This document shows, in pieces, positions 7,242 to 16,335 of a stretch of DNA of 53,102 bases (position 1 is the first letter of the stretch; every line of letters begins with the position of its first letter). Source of the DNA: Streptomyces sp. NBC_00249 (GTDB lineage: Bacteria > Actinomycetota > Actinomycetes > Streptomycetales > Streptomycetaceae); the NCBI RefSeq assembly GCF_026342355.1, contig NZ_JAPEMV010000014.1, positions 1 to 53,102 on the forward strand, given 5' to 3'. The translations under genes were made by a program, and so were the position numbers. The notes below the pieces were generated by a model. It was not told the origin of the DNA and did not search any database. It saw only the letters and a program-made list of their open reading frames with translations.

Positions 7242-8756
7242 ATGAGCAATATCGACAAGAAGTCGTCCCGGCGGACCCTAACCGCCGGGACGACCGGGAG
7301 CGAGCCTACCGGCGGCGGGGGCCTCAACCCGCGCGTGATCGCCTCCCGCTGGGGCTGGAAGGGGGCCGGCCGTGGCCGGGCCGCCCTCCTGGACCCCGGC
7401 GCCGTCTACCTCAGCTCGACCAAGCAAACGGCGGGCATGTACCCGTTCGTCCTCGGCGGCGGCCTGCCGCCCGAGGGTGTCCCGATCGGATATGACCAGC
7501 TCACGCACGAGTTGGTGTGTTTCGACCCGTCCGGGTGGATCGGATCCTTGCTCACCAACCCCGGCGTCTGGATCATGGCCCAACCCGGCGTCGGGAAATC
7601 CGCCATCGCGAAACGCATCTGCCTCGTCTACAGCTCCTATGGGCACAAGCTCGTCGTCCCCGGCGACGTCAAGGGAGAGTACGCGGAGCTGGTCCGCGAG
7701 CTCGGCGGCCAGGTCGTCCGCATCGGGCGCGGCCTGGACCGCCTCAACCCGCTCGACTCAGGACCCCTTCGGCGCGTCCTGCCGACCCTCGACCCGGGCC
7801 GGCGGGACGCCCTGCTCGCGGAGATGAACGGCCGCCGGTCCGAGCTGCTTCACGCGCTGCTGACCACGGAGATGGACCGGCGGCCGACCTCCACCGAACG
7901 CAACGTGGTGGAAAAGGCGATCCGGCTCGTGGCGGCCGCTCTGATCGGCGAGGAAGACCCGGTCATCCCCGATGTGGTCAAGGTGCTGCGGGAGGGACCC
8001 GCGGAGTTGCGGGCACAGCTGATGGTGGACACGGAAGACGACTACCGGTCCTTGGTCCGACAGGTCACACACGCCCTGGAAAACTTGTGCGACGGCCCCC
8101 TGGCCGGCCTCTTCGACGGGCCGACCACCCGACCGCTCGACCTCGACGCGCCCGCGCTGTCCGTCGACCTGTCCACCCTGCTGACGGCTGGTGATCAGGT
8201 TGTCTCCGCTGGCCTGCTGGCGACGTGGGCGTACGCGTACAGCTCGATCGACTCGGCCCGCGCGGTCGGGCTGATGGACGCCCCGCTCGTCCTGCCGCTC
8301 GATGAGATGTGGAGGGCCCTGCGGGCAGGGCCCGGCATCGTCAACGCCTTCGACTCCATGACCCGGCTGAACAGGGCTCGGAGGGAGGTAACCCTCATGA
8401 TCACGCACAGTCTCCGTGACCCCGAGTCGTTGCCCACCCCCGAGGACCGGGCCAAGGCCATGGGCATGATCGACCGATGCGACTCCATGATTCTGGGCGC
8501 GCTGAGCGTCGGCGAGCTCGAACGCGTCTCGGCTCAACGGCCGCTCACTGACGCGGAAATCGCCATGATCGCCTCGTGGTCGTCCTCGTCCGGCACCGGC
8601 CTGGACGGCACCCGCCAGAAGCACCCTGGCCGGGGCAAGTACATGCTCCGGCTGGGCACCCGCCCCGGCACCCCGGTCCGGCTGGAACTGACCGCAGCGG
8701 AGCGGCGGCTGTACGAGACCGACCCCCAGACGATCCGCAAGGGAGCGGCAGCGTGA
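7242..8756 (+). CDS. VirB4-like conjugation ATPase
   Basis: 504 residues with a good ribosome-binding site (GAGGAGCGCC). Walker A is AQPGVGKSA at about residue 113 and Walker B is LPLDEMW at about 352; the MITHSLRD strand with its polar residues fits the next conserved motif. This is the C-terminal ATPase half of VirB4/TraC proteins; the N-terminal half is supplied by the preceding SCO6880-type gene, so the family appears split in two genes. It should energise assembly of the transfer channel. The stop overlaps the next start (GTGA). Confidence 0.9.
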   Translation: MSNIDKKSSRRTLTAGTTGSEPTGGGGLNPRVIASRWGWKGAGRGRAALLDPGAVYLSSTKQTAGMYPFVLGGGLPPEGVPIGYDQLTHELVCFDPSGWIGSLLTNPGVWIMAQPGVGKSAIAKRICLVYSSYGHKLVVPGDVKGEYAELVRELGGQVVRIGRGLDRLNPLDSGPLRRVLPTLDPGRRDALLAEMNGRRSELLHALLTTEMDRRPTSTERNVVEKAIRLVAAALIGEEDPVIPDVVKVLREGPAELRAQLMVDTEDDYRSLVRQVTHALENLCDGPLAGLFDGPTTRPLDLDAPALSVDLSTLLTAGDQVVSAGLLATWAYAYSSIDSARAVGLMDAPLVLPLDEMWRALRAGPGIVNAFDSMTRLNRARREVTLMITHSLRDPESLPTPEDRAKAMGMIDRCDSMILGALSVGELERVSAQRPLTDAEIAMIASWSSSSGTGLDGTRQKHPGRGKYMLRLGTRPGTPVRLELTAAERRLYETDPQTIRKGAAA

Positions 8757-10504
8757 ACGACTCCAGCACCGGCGGGGCTGGCGCGGGGGCTCCCCTCGCC
8801 GTCCTCGGCGTCGTCGTGGGCGGCGCCGTCCTCTTCAGCGGCGCCTACATCGGCGGCACCCTCGGCGTCCTCCTCACCGGGGGCGGCTGGGCCCCGCCCG
8901 CCTACACCTTCAAATCCGCGGTAGCCCTGGTCTCCGGCGGCCCCGCCCGGCTGTGGCCGGGGCACACCACAGCGGCCGGCGTCGGGATCGTCGTGCTCCT
9001 GGTCCTCGTCCTCGCCGGCCTCGGCGTCGGCGGCTTCTTCGTCTGGCAGCGCTTCTATTCCCACCGTGCCGGGCTGGCCGGGGTACGGGAGCTCGCGCCC
9101 CTCGGCCCCAAGGCCACGGCGGCGCGGGCGCGTCAGCTGCGTCCCTCCCTCAAGGGAGTGGAGAAGATCGACCCGGACGACGCGGGCCTACTGCTCGGCA
9201 ACCTGGACGCGTCGCGCGGCCCCGAGCTCCGGGCGAGCTGGGAAGACGTGATGCTGGCGATCATGGCGCCCCGATCGGGCAAATCCACCTCGGTGGCCGT
9301 GCCGGCGGTCCTGCGCGCCCCCGGCGCCGTGATGCTCACGAGCAACAAGCCGGATGTATGGGCCACGACGCACGCGCGCCGTCGCAAGCGCGGCCGGGTC
9401 TGGCTGATCGACCCGCAGGGCATCACGCACTCGTCCCGGGCCCTGTGGTGGGACATGCTGGCGTCCGCGCGGACGATCGAGGGTGCCGGGCGGCTGGCCA
9501 GTCACTTCATCGCGGCCACCACGGATGAGCGGAGCCGCGGTGACTTCTGGATGTCGGCGGCCAAGAACTTGCTGACCGCGCTTTTCCACGCGGCGGCCGT
9601 TTCCGACGCCTCGGTATCCGACGTGCTCGTCTGGCTGTCGACGCCGAGCGACCGGGCCCCCGTGACCGCGCTCAAGGCGGCCGGGAAGGAAGCCCTTGCC
9701 CAGCAACTCGCGTCGACCGTGGCCGGCGCCGCCGACACCCGCGACGGCATCTACGAGACGGCCCGTCAGACCGTGGCCTGCCTCCTTGACCCCGAAACCC
9801 TCGCCTGGGTCACCCCCGACCCCGGCGCGAAGGAGTTCCGCCCGGATGACTTCGTGAAGTCCCGGGACTCCCTGTACCTGCTCTCCAAGGACGGCGGTGG
9901 TAGCGCGGCCGGCGTCATCGCGGCGGCGGCTGACGCTGTACTCCGGGCCGCGATGGCTGCCGCAGAGCGGGCCGGGGGCCGGCTCGACGCCCCCTTGATC
10001 GCCGTCCTCGACGAGGCGGCAAACGTGTGCCGAATCGAAGACCTTCCGGATCTGTACTCGCACCTGGGCTCGCGGGGCATCCCCGTCACCACCATCCTCC
10101 AAAGCTACCGCCAGGGCGTCCGCGTGTGGGGTGAGGCGGGCATGGACGCAATGTGGGGAGCGGCCACGGTCAAGCTCCTCGGCGCCGGCCTCGATGACGC
10201 GGAATTCGCAGAAAAAGTCTCGCGGCTCATCGGTGAGCACAAGGTCTCCGAAAGCTCGGTGTCCCACGGCTCGACGGGCCGCAGCGTCAGCACCTCCCGC
10301 CGGCGCGAGAGGGTCATGGAAGCAGCCGACATCCGCGCTCTGCCCAAGGGCCGGGCCCTGCTGCTCGTGACCGGTGTACGCGTCGGCATGATCCGCCTGC
10401 GGCCCTGGTACCTGGAGCCCGACGCCGCCGAACTCACCGCAGACTCGAAAGTCGAAATCGCGGAAATCGCCAACCGCGCAAGCCGAAAGGTGCTCTCAGC
10501 ATGA
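8753..10504 (+). CDS. VirD4/TraG-type coupling ATPase
   Basis: 583 residues from the GTG overlapping the VirB4-like stop. Two N-terminal membrane helices (residues about 12-45 and 75-105) precede a RecA-like motor with Walker A APRSGKST near residue 172 and Walker B IAVLDEA near 417. The TTILQSYRQ segment and the C-terminal GRALLLVTGVRVGMIRLRPWY stretch are typical of TraD/TraG coupling proteins. It should recruit the relaxase-DNA complex and pump DNA. Next gene starts inside its stop (ATGA). Confidence 0.92.
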   Translation: MNDSSTGGAGAGAPLAVLGVVVGGAVLFSGAYIGGTLGVLLTGGGWAPPAYTFKSAVALVSGGPARLWPGHTTAAGVGIVVLLVLVLAGLGVGGFFVWQRFYSHRAGLAGVRELAPLGPKATAARARQLRPSLKGVEKIDPDDAGLLLGNLDASRGPELRASWEDVMLAIMAPRSGKSTSVAVPAVLRAPGAVMLTSNKPDVWATTHARRRKRGRVWLIDPQGITHSSRALWWDMLASARTIEGAGRLASHFIAATTDERSRGDFWMSAAKNLLTALFHAAAVSDASVSDVLVWLSTPSDRAPVTALKAAGKEALAQQLASTVAGAADTRDGIYETARQTVACLLDPETLAWVTPDPGAKEFRPDDFVKSRDSLYLLSKDGGGSAAGVIAAAADAVLRAAMAAAERAGGRLDAPLIAVLDEAANVCRIEDLPDLYSHLGSRGIPVTTILQSYRQGVRVWGEAGMDAMWGAATVKLLGAGLDDAEFAEKVSRLIGEHKVSESSVSHGSTGRSVSTSRRRERVMEAADIRALPKGRALLLVTGVRVGMIRLRPWYLEPDAAELTADSKVEIAEIANRASRKVLSA

Positions 10505-11103
10505 CCGACGACACGCCCACCCTGGACGGCCTGGCCGAGGACCTGGAAGACATCAAGGCCAACCTCGCCGCGTTCGCGTCGCAGCTGGAGACCACCACGA
10601 ACAAGGTGGATGCGGTGGCGTCGGCGGTGGCATCCGGCGGCGGCCAGGACGGCCAGGGGAAGGACGGCGACGGGAAGAAGGAGAAGACGAAAACCCCGCC
10701 GTTCATCCTCTGGCTGACCGGTGAGAAGTACGCGGCCGAACTTGCGGCGCTGGACGGCTGGGTGACAAACCTGCTTGTCCCTACGTACCTCGGTGAGGTC
10801 TCCTCGTCGGCCACCTGGTGCGCCTGCTGGTGGGAGCATCCGCCGGCCGTCGCACGCCTTCACGCTCTGTGGCTGAGCTGGCAAGAGCTCACCGACCCCG
10901 AGACGTGTGGCCGCACCGGCCCGTCCGTCTGGCACCGTGACCACCTGGACCCGGCAATGGCGCAACTCCGCGCTCCGGATGGCCCGTTCGCCGCCTGCAT
11001 GACCAGCCCGGACCGGCTCCAGCACGACGTACTTCCGGTGCCCCCGGTCGCCCCGCTGCCGACCCGGGTGCCCGTTGCCGGGGCAGGGGCCGTGACGGCC
11101 TGA
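10501..11103 (+). CDS. DUF4913 domain protein
   Basis: 200 residues, last gene of the transfer operon, coupled by ATGA. An N-terminal coiled coil (residues 1-45, LAEDLEDIKANLAAFASQLE) is followed by a Gly/Lys linker and the DUF4913 domain (about 65-165), recognisable by WVTNLLVPTYLGEV, the WCACWWEHPPAV segment and a late WHRDHLDPAM. DUF4913 proteins are regularly found beside actinomycete transfer genes, but their function is unknown. Ends in a Pro/Val-rich tail. Confidence 0.85.
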   Translation: MTDDTPTLDGLAEDLEDIKANLAAFASQLETTTNKVDAVASAVASGGGQDGQGKDGDGKKEKTKTPPFILWLTGEKYAAELAALDGWVTNLLVPTYLGEVSSSATWCACWWEHPPAVARLHALWLSWQELTDPETCGRTGPSVWHRDHLDPAMAQLRAPDGPFAACMTSPDRLQHDVLPVPPVAPLPTRVPVAGAGAVTA

Positions 11104-11106
11104 GGG

Positions 11107-11174
11107 TTCGCGTGCACAAGCTAAAGGGCCGGAGAGGGCTTTCTCCCTCCGGCCCTTTAGCTTGTGCACGCGTT
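11107..11174. terminator. Bidirectional hairpin made from two operator sites
   Basis: Arms at 11109-11133 and 11147-11172 pair over about 25 bp between convergent genes, so it can terminate both. Each arm contains one copy of the dispersed 18-bp motif (11107-11124 TTCGCGTGCACAAGCTAA; 11157-11174 inverted), so the terminator doubles as a paired protein-binding site. Confidence 0.75.
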
Positions 11175-11637
11175 ACGCGATGTTGCGGCGGGACGATCCT
11201 GGCGGCGGTGTCGGTGCCCGCTCCGGCCCACGACGCTGGGCCGCCGGCCTCCCCGCGGCCGTGCTACGGCTGCCCTTCGCCGGAACGCTCGGGGACTTCG
11301 CCGCTGCCGCTGCGGCGCGGGCATCAATGTCCGCGCCCGTGGTCTCGTGTGCGGAAAGTCCGTCAAGGCCTGCCGCGTCGCTCCAGTCCGCCCCGGCCGT
11401 CGCAATATCTCCGCGTCCTGCGGCCTCTCCCGCCCGGCCTCGTGCCTCGTCGGCCTCGCCCAGTGCCGCATCCGAACGAGACTGCCGGTCGGTGCTGCTG
11501 CGAGCGAGCGCGGCCGCGTACCGACGGGCCTCCGCGTCCTCGCCATCGCTATCGCCCGTGCTGCTGGTGGCAGTCTCTCCCCTACTCGTCGACTCGTCGC
11601 CTGCCGGCCTGCCAGGGGTACGGAAGCTCGAATTCAT
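11173..11637 (-). CDS. Hypothetical low-complexity protein of the mobilisation block
   Basis: 154 residues; ATG with GAGGTAGCG just upstream, 13 bp after the previous gene's stop. Composition is dominated by Ala, Ser, Arg, Gly and Asp with no hydrophobic core visible, so it is probably largely disordered. No motif is recognised. It is the last gene of the relaxase operon (MobC, relaxase, 11651 gene, this gene) and ends in the operator-bearing terminator. Function unknown; an accessory of DNA processing is only suggested by position. Confidence 0.6.
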   Translation of the reverse strand: MNSSFRTPGRPAGDESTSRGETATSSTGDSDGEDAEARRYAAALARSSTDRQSRSDAALGEADEARGRAGEAAGRGDIATAGADWSDAAGLDGLSAHETTGADIDARAAAAAAKSPSVPAKGSRSTAAGRPAAQRRGPERAPTPPPGSSRRNIA

Positions 11638-11650
11638 CGCTACCTCAGTC

Positions 11651-13054
11651 CTATCGTCCGTGGGTACGGGTCTGCACCGGCCTGGCCACAGGGGCGACGG
11701 GCGCAGCCGCCGGACCCGGGAGCGGCCTCACTCCGGGCACAGCGGTGGTGGACTGTGCCGCTGCTGCCGAGGCTCGGGCATCCGGCACGCTCAGAGTGGG
11801 CCCCGCGTCACGTGCTCGTCGCACATCGGCGCCACTCATGGTGACCCTGTTCCCCGTGTATCCGGGAAGGTCCTTCCCCTGTTCCTGGGCGGAAAAGGAG
11901 TACCCGTGCAAGCCCGGATTGCCGCTCCCCAGGTGCCTGGTAGCACCCGTGAGCTCCTTCACCGCGAGATCCTTCACCTCGGAGTCGGCCAGGCCGCGCG
12001 GCACCAGCACCGTGCCAGCCCTCACAGTCTCCGCATTGGTCTCACCCTGCGTGGTGATGGACCAGTCGTAACGAACCTTGTCGGTCGCCGGGGCCGCCGT
12101 CGCCGGGGCCACCGGGGCCACCGGGGCCACCGGGGCCGGGGCCGCCGTCGCCGTCGCCGGGGCCGCCGTCGCCGGGGCCGCCGTCGCAGCCGTCGCGGCC
12201 GGGGGGGTCTTGGCCAGGTCGCCGAGCAATCCGCGGGCCGCGTCTGCGGGGGTGAGCCTGATACCGGCGTCAGCTGCCTGCCGCATACGGACCGGGATCC
12301 CGGCCAAGGCCTCGCGCGGGTTGTGTCCGGCGGCGTGCAGTTCCTTCATCTGGCTCGCGATGGCTGGCCACTCCCTAGAGGTGACCAGCCTTCCCAACGT
12401 GTCCTCGCTGGCCAGGGACTCGCGTGCCAGGATGACCAGTCGGGCATTTTCCTGCGGTCCGATTCCGAGCCGGGCGAGCTCGTCGGCGCGGTCACCGAGT
12501 ACGGGTTTCTGCCGTCCCCGGGCCCTGTCCAGCAGATCCCTTCCTCCCTCCCTGATCCGCTGCCCCATCCCTGCACGGGCCTCGTCGCTCCTCCGGGACT
12601 CCTGGCCAGGCGACGGAGCCCACGGATTCCGGGGCTGGGTCGCGGCTGCCGTCGCCGTGACACCCGGCGCTGTCGCCCCGGCCCGCAGGTCGGCATCCAT
12701 GCGAGCGATCACAGGTGCCGCGTCTCCGAGGAACTGGGCCACGTTCACGCCGGCCGCCTCCAGCCTCTTCAGCTCGTCGGCAAGCTGCGACCACTGCGGC
12801 GAGCTCACCACCGCCTCTGCTACCGCTGGGGGCAGGACAGTCCCGCGCACAAGGTGGGCGTACCGCTCGTGATCCGGGTCCGCCAGCTGCCGCGCGGGGG
12901 TAGGCGGGGGTGCAGGTGCAACAGCACGCTGCGCAGCCTCACGCTGGTGGTGCTCGCGTACGGCCTGCGCGATCATCACGAGGATTTTCAGGGTGATGGC
13001 GGCGGTCTGAGCCGCCTGCCCTGCGGCCTGTTCCATCGGATTGATATCGCTCAC
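11651..13054 (-). CDS. Accessory mobilisation protein with repeated helical module
   Basis: 467 residues from a GTG with GGAAGAGGGGAAC upstream. Hydrophobic N-terminal helix (AAITLKILVMIAQAV). Two stretches of about 45 residues (SSPQWSQLADELKRLEAAG and TSREWPAIASQMKELHAAG, each followed by a short helix) resemble each other and also the two C-terminal modules of the relaxase encoded upstream, which suggests the two proteins share an interaction fold. A Pro/Ala/Thr repeat tract links this to a C-terminal domain (about 340-440) containing VRYDWSITTQGETNAE. That domain resembles the relaxase segment VRWTISHSEFVNEADR. No catalytic motif. Confidence 0.72.
   Translation of the reverse strand: MSDINPMEQAAGQAAQTAAITLKILVMIAQAVREHHQREAAQRAVAPAPPPTPARQLADPDHERYAHLVRGTVLPPAVAEAVVSSPQWSQLADELKRLEAAGVNVAQFLGDAAPVIARMDADLRAGATAPGVTATAAATQPRNPWAPSPGQESRRSDEARAGMGQRIREGGRDLLDRARGRQKPVLGDRADELARLGIGPQENARLVILARESLASEDTLGRLVTSREWPAIASQMKELHAAGHNPREALAGIPVRMRQAADAGIRLTPADAARGLLGDLAKTPPAATAATAAPATAAPATATAAPAPVAPVAPVAPATAAPATDKVRYDWSITTQGETNAETVRAGTVLVPRGLADSEVKDLAVKELTGATRHLGSGNPGLHGYSFSAQEQGKDLPGYTGNRVTMSGADVRRARDAGPTLSVPDARASAAAAQSTTAVPGVRPLPGPAAAPVAPVARPVQTRTHGR
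12082..12200. repeat. GCCGGGGCCACC low-complexity tract
   Basis: Short-period GC repeats encode the Ala/Pro/Val/Thr linker of the 11651-13054 protein. Probably slippage-prone. Confidence 0.7.
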
Positions 13055-13129
13055 TCGTTCCCCTCTTCCTGAGCTGTCATCATGTCCTCATCTCCACGGG
13101 TCTCCTGTACCTGACGCTAGCTGTCGAAC

Positions 13130-13168
13130 GGCCGTCACGCGGGCAGTTTTCTCACCCGTGTGACGGCC
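13130..13168. terminator. Hairpin between relaxase and downstream gene
   Basis: GGCCGTCAC / GTGACGGCC arms extended by CGGG/CCCG, 14 bp after the relaxase stop. May attenuate transcription into the 11651-13054 gene. Confidence 0.6.
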
Positions 13169-13181
13169 TGAACTACGCCAT

Positions 13182-15653
13182 CTACCGCCGTGGTCCTCGC
13201 CCCGCGTTACGACGCTGGGCGGCCTCCTGGGTGGCCCGCTCGGCGGCAGTCCGCTCGCCCGGTACCACACCCTGCTGACGGACCGGTGCCGTCCGTCTGG
13301 TGATGCGGGGAAGTGCTACCGGGACGCCAGACTTCTGCAACCTCCCTTGCAGCCGCCAGGTGAGCACTTGAGCCACACTGTCCGCGTCGGCCAGGTCTCG
13401 GGACGCGACCACCTCGGCGAGAATCTGCGCTGGCTCGTATCCCTCCCCGGCTGCCTTGATGAGGTAGGCAGCAAGGTCCGGGGCTGCGGGGTCCGCAAGC
13501 ACGGACGACGCATACTCGGGAACCGCTTGACGGACGGCTACCCCGAACGTGCTTGCGTAGGCATCCACACCTAGCGGTGTGTCCTCGATGGCTACCGGCC
13601 CTTGTCCCACCGGCGGCGGTGTGGTCATCGGTCCGAATTCCGCGGCGCCCTCGCTGCCGGTGGAGGCATCGACGGGCCGTGCCGGCATTGCGGTCACGCT
13701 TCCCTCGGGAAGATAGGCCAGGCGGTTCCGCGTCTGCGTTTCGCCTTCGCGCAAGCTCACCGCGTAGCGGCTCGAATCGCCATTCCGCCGAGTGGCCACG
13801 TACTCCCGCAGCTTCTCCGCCGCGTAGGCTTCCGCTGTGACTCCCTCAGGGAGATAACCGGTCCCTTCCGCGTCCACGATCGTCCGGTCCGCTTCGTTCA
13901 CGAACTCCGAATGGCTGATCGTCCATCGGACCGGCATGCCTCCGGCCTGAGTTGCAACCGAGGTAGCTTGCGGCTGCGGCTGGAACGTCGGAACACCCTC
14001 AGTCGACGCCCTGCGGGTATCACTGTCCATCTGCCGCTGAAGTCGCCAGACGAGTACCTCAGCGGTGCTGTCGGCGTCATCGAATCCGCGGATCGCCGCG
14101 ACACGGGCGAGCACCTCGCCGGGGTCGTATCCCGCGTTCTCAGCCTGGCGTAGGGTCGCGGCCAGGGCCGGCCAGGCGGCCTCACCGAGAAGGGTTTCCG
14201 CCAGGTGGGGAAGTGCAGCGCGAACGACTGGCGCGTACGCCTCGACAAGGGCAGGACCGTCCGGCTCCATCGCTGTCCGCTGCCAGGTTGCCCGGCTGCC
14301 TCGTCCCGTCCGTCGGCTTCCGACGGCAGCACCGTACGCCACCTCGGTGGCGGCTCGCAGGCAGGTGCCGGCCTGGGCAGCGGCCCGCTCCTGGGCGGCG
14401 AATTGGCTGGCCTGGTGCCAGCGCATCGCTGCCGTGATGGCCAAGGCCACGGCAACAAGAATCGTGATGGCTGCGGCGGCCTCTCCTCCGCTCGCGATGG
14501 CCGATGCGCCCGCGACAAGTAGATTCGTCGCGTTGCGCAGATGCACGCTGGCCTGGCTGTCCATGCGGCGGCTCGTCGGCGCACGTCCTGCACGTTCAAA
14601 TACGCGGGCTGCTGTCCTCAACTCGTCTCGGACTGCCTCCGGTGCCTGTGCCGCGTAGGTGGCCAGAAAGTCCGCCAGGGCCACCATTTCACCGGCCCCA
14701 GCTTCGTTGCCTGACTGCCCGAGGACGGCGGCGGCCTGGTGCACGTGCCCGGCCGCGATCTGCCAGGCCACAGCCCGGTTGGGCACCGCGACGGCCCTCG
14801 GCGATGTGCTGAATATGGCACCTGCACTCCAGCGCTCCCGAACTCGCGGCAGCGACAGATCTGGTGCCAGCCTTGTACCGGAAAACCACACGGCGCGGCG
14901 TCCGGCTGTCCGGTCTCCGGGCAGGGCAACGGAGTAGCCGGTGACGGCACCATCCGGCGCCACGCGCTTGGTCAGGCGTAGGCCGGCGGACGTGATTCCG
15001 GCGAAGAACTCGTCATCGGACCGGGCCCCGGCGGCCGCCCTTCGGACGGTCTGTTGCAGGGTCTCGCGCGGTGTCTCCTCACGGCCCTTTCGCTTGGCCT
15101 TCTCCTGTTCTGCCGTCGTCGGCCAACGGCTCGCTGTCTTGTCTCCGCTCGTGAGCTGGCGCAGCCCGTAGCGCTTCTCCAGCTCGCGCGCTCGGGCCTG
15201 CATCTTCGGCATGTCTCGACGGACATCCGGGGGCCGGCCATCCTGCCGGGCAAGGGTCGCCACGATGTGAATGTGATCGTCAGCGTGCCGGATCGCAACC
15301 CATCGGGCGCCCATGGGGTCACCCTTCGGAGCGATCCCCGAGGCGTCCATGATTTCGCGTGCCACGTCTGCCCATTCGGCATCCGTCAGCATCCGGTCAC
15401 CCGGGTCGAGACGGACCGGCACGTGGTACACATGCTGATCCGGCTTCGGACCATCCAGCATCAAAACCGGGGCGTCCAACAACATGCCCAGGGTCGTGAT
15501 CGTGGCGCCGGAATCCAATGCCGGATCGGCCACTCCTCCGGCCCACGCGGCCACCATGTGCGGGTCTGTGTGCTCATTCGCCCGGCCCGGCCCATACAGG
15601 TAGTACAGGAGTCCTGTCGTACGACCGCCGGCCTTCGCTTTCTTCGGGATCAA
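13182..15653 (-). CDS. MobA/VirD2-like relaxase
   Basis: 823 residues. The start is a TTG overlapping the mobC stop (TTGA). The three-histidine metal site is R122-HADDHIHI-130, the hallmark of relaxases that nick oriT; candidate catalytic tyrosines are in LLYYLYGPG (residues 15-23). The middle contains a hydrophobic stretch near residues 380-410 (ITILVAVALAITAAMRW), so the protein may contact the membrane. Two similar modules of about 65 residues lie in the C-terminal half, both ending in VL(V/T)WRLQ, separated by a domain like that in the 11651 protein. With MobC and the oriT region this defines a relaxase-type, single-strand transfer system. Confidence 0.9.
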   Translation of the reverse strand: MIPKKAKAGGRTTGLLYYLYGPGRANEHTDPHMVAAWAGGVADPALDSGATITTLGMLLDAPVLMLDGPKPDQHVYHVPVRLDPGDRMLTDAEWADVAREIMDASGIAPKGDPMGARWVAIRHADDHIHIVATLARQDGRPPDVRRDMPKMQARARELEKRYGLRQLTSGDKTASRWPTTAEQEKAKRKGREETPRETLQQTVRRAAAGARSDDEFFAGITSAGLRLTKRVAPDGAVTGYSVALPGDRTAGRRAVWFSGTRLAPDLSLPRVRERWSAGAIFSTSPRAVAVPNRAVAWQIAAGHVHQAAAVLGQSGNEAGAGEMVALADFLATYAAQAPEAVRDELRTAARVFERAGRAPTSRRMDSQASVHLRNATNLLVAGASAIASGGEAAAAITILVAVALAITAAMRWHQASQFAAQERAAAQAGTCLRAATEVAYGAAVGSRRTGRGSRATWQRTAMEPDGPALVEAYAPVVRAALPHLAETLLGEAAWPALAATLRQAENAGYDPGEVLARVAAIRGFDDADSTAEVLVWRLQRQMDSDTRRASTEGVPTFQPQPQATSVATQAGGMPVRWTISHSEFVNEADRTIVDAEGTGYLPEGVTAEAYAAEKLREYVATRRNGDSSRYAVSLREGETQTRNRLAYLPEGSVTAMPARPVDASTGSEGAAEFGPMTTPPPVGQGPVAIEDTPLGVDAYASTFGVAVRQAVPEYASSVLADPAAPDLAAYLIKAAGEGYEPAQILAEVVASRDLADADSVAQVLTWRLQGRLQKSGVPVALPRITRRTAPVRQQGVVPGERTAAERATQEAAQRRNAGRGPRR

Positions 15654-16051
15654 ACTCGCCCCTCCATGACTGCCAGCGTGGCAGCATCCAGCGTCTCAAG
15701 CGCCCTGGCCACGCGGTCCAGAACGGCCGCCAGGCGCTCCGGCGTCTCCTCGCCCTGGCTGTTCAGAACGTGGGCGATCTGGTTCGCGTTGTTGCCGATT
15801 CGGTCGACTGCAACGCGAGCGTCACCTAGGGCTCTCAGCTTGTCTTTCAAGTCGACTGGCGCCGGGCTCAGCTCGTCTTTGGCGACTGCTACGGAAACGG
15901 TCGCGATGTACGCCGCGACTGACTGACCGGCGGCCGTGGCTGCCGTCAAGAGCATGGCATATTCAAGCTCGTTAAATCGGACGTTCAAGCGCTCTTTACG
16001 CGGGGCGTCGGCTCGTCTCGGACGACGGCGAGCGGGCGGCTTCTGCTCCAT
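15650..16051 (-). CDS. mobC: MobC-like relaxosome accessory protein
   Basis: 133 residues from the ATG at 16051, preceded by GGAGGGAAGGGG. A basic N-terminus (ARRRPRRADAPRKERLNVRF) and ribbon-helix-helix-like segment precede the diagnostic MobC stretch RIGNNANQIAHVLNSQG. MobC proteins bind oriT and help the relaxase open the nick site. The stop overlaps the relaxase start (TTGA), so the two are made together. It lies directly beside the candidate oriT. Confidence 0.88.
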   Translation of the reverse strand: MEQKPPARRRPRRADAPRKERLNVRFNELEYAMLLTAATAAGQSVAAYIATVSVAVAKDELSPAPVDLKDKLRALGDARVAVDRIGNNANQIAHVLNSQGEETPERLAAVLDRVARALETLDAATLAVMEGRV

Positions 16052-16335
16052 CAAACCCCTTCCCTCCGTTGGTCCGTGCCCGGACCAAAGCAGCGGCATA
16101 AGAGCCCGAGCATAGTGAGAGGCGACCGCTGCTGTCTGGATAAGGGCACCTTATCCACTAACTTGCTCCGACGCAGGAGGCCGCTGGGGGCGGGTGCCGG
16201 GGTAGGGCGGCGCTGTTGTCTTTTGCACGTGAACCTTGCACTTTGCAACTCCACCTTGCATCCCGGACTTGACCTCGGACTCTGTGCCAACCGGCGCAGC
16301 GGAAATCTGCCTCGCCTCCGACGCGCGGCGATACC
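16052..16335. promoter_or_regulatory. oriT: Candidate origin of transfer (oriT)
   Basis: Intergenic, upstream of mobC. Contains three inverted repeats: TTGGTCC/GGACCAA (16069-16088), AGCAGCGG/CCGCTGCT (16090-16134) and GGATAAGG-GCA-CCTTATCC (16138-16156). On the minus strand the last reads TAAGGTGCCCTT, which resembles IncQ-type nic regions. CCTTGCA-type direct repeats follow at 16226-16263. Position and structure fit oriT; the nick site is inferred. Confidence 0.6.

Noticed and set aside
16151..16160. TTATCCACT as a DnaA box
   Set aside because: It is part of the perfect GGATAAGG/CCTTATCC stem of the oriT candidate and is not repeated nearby.
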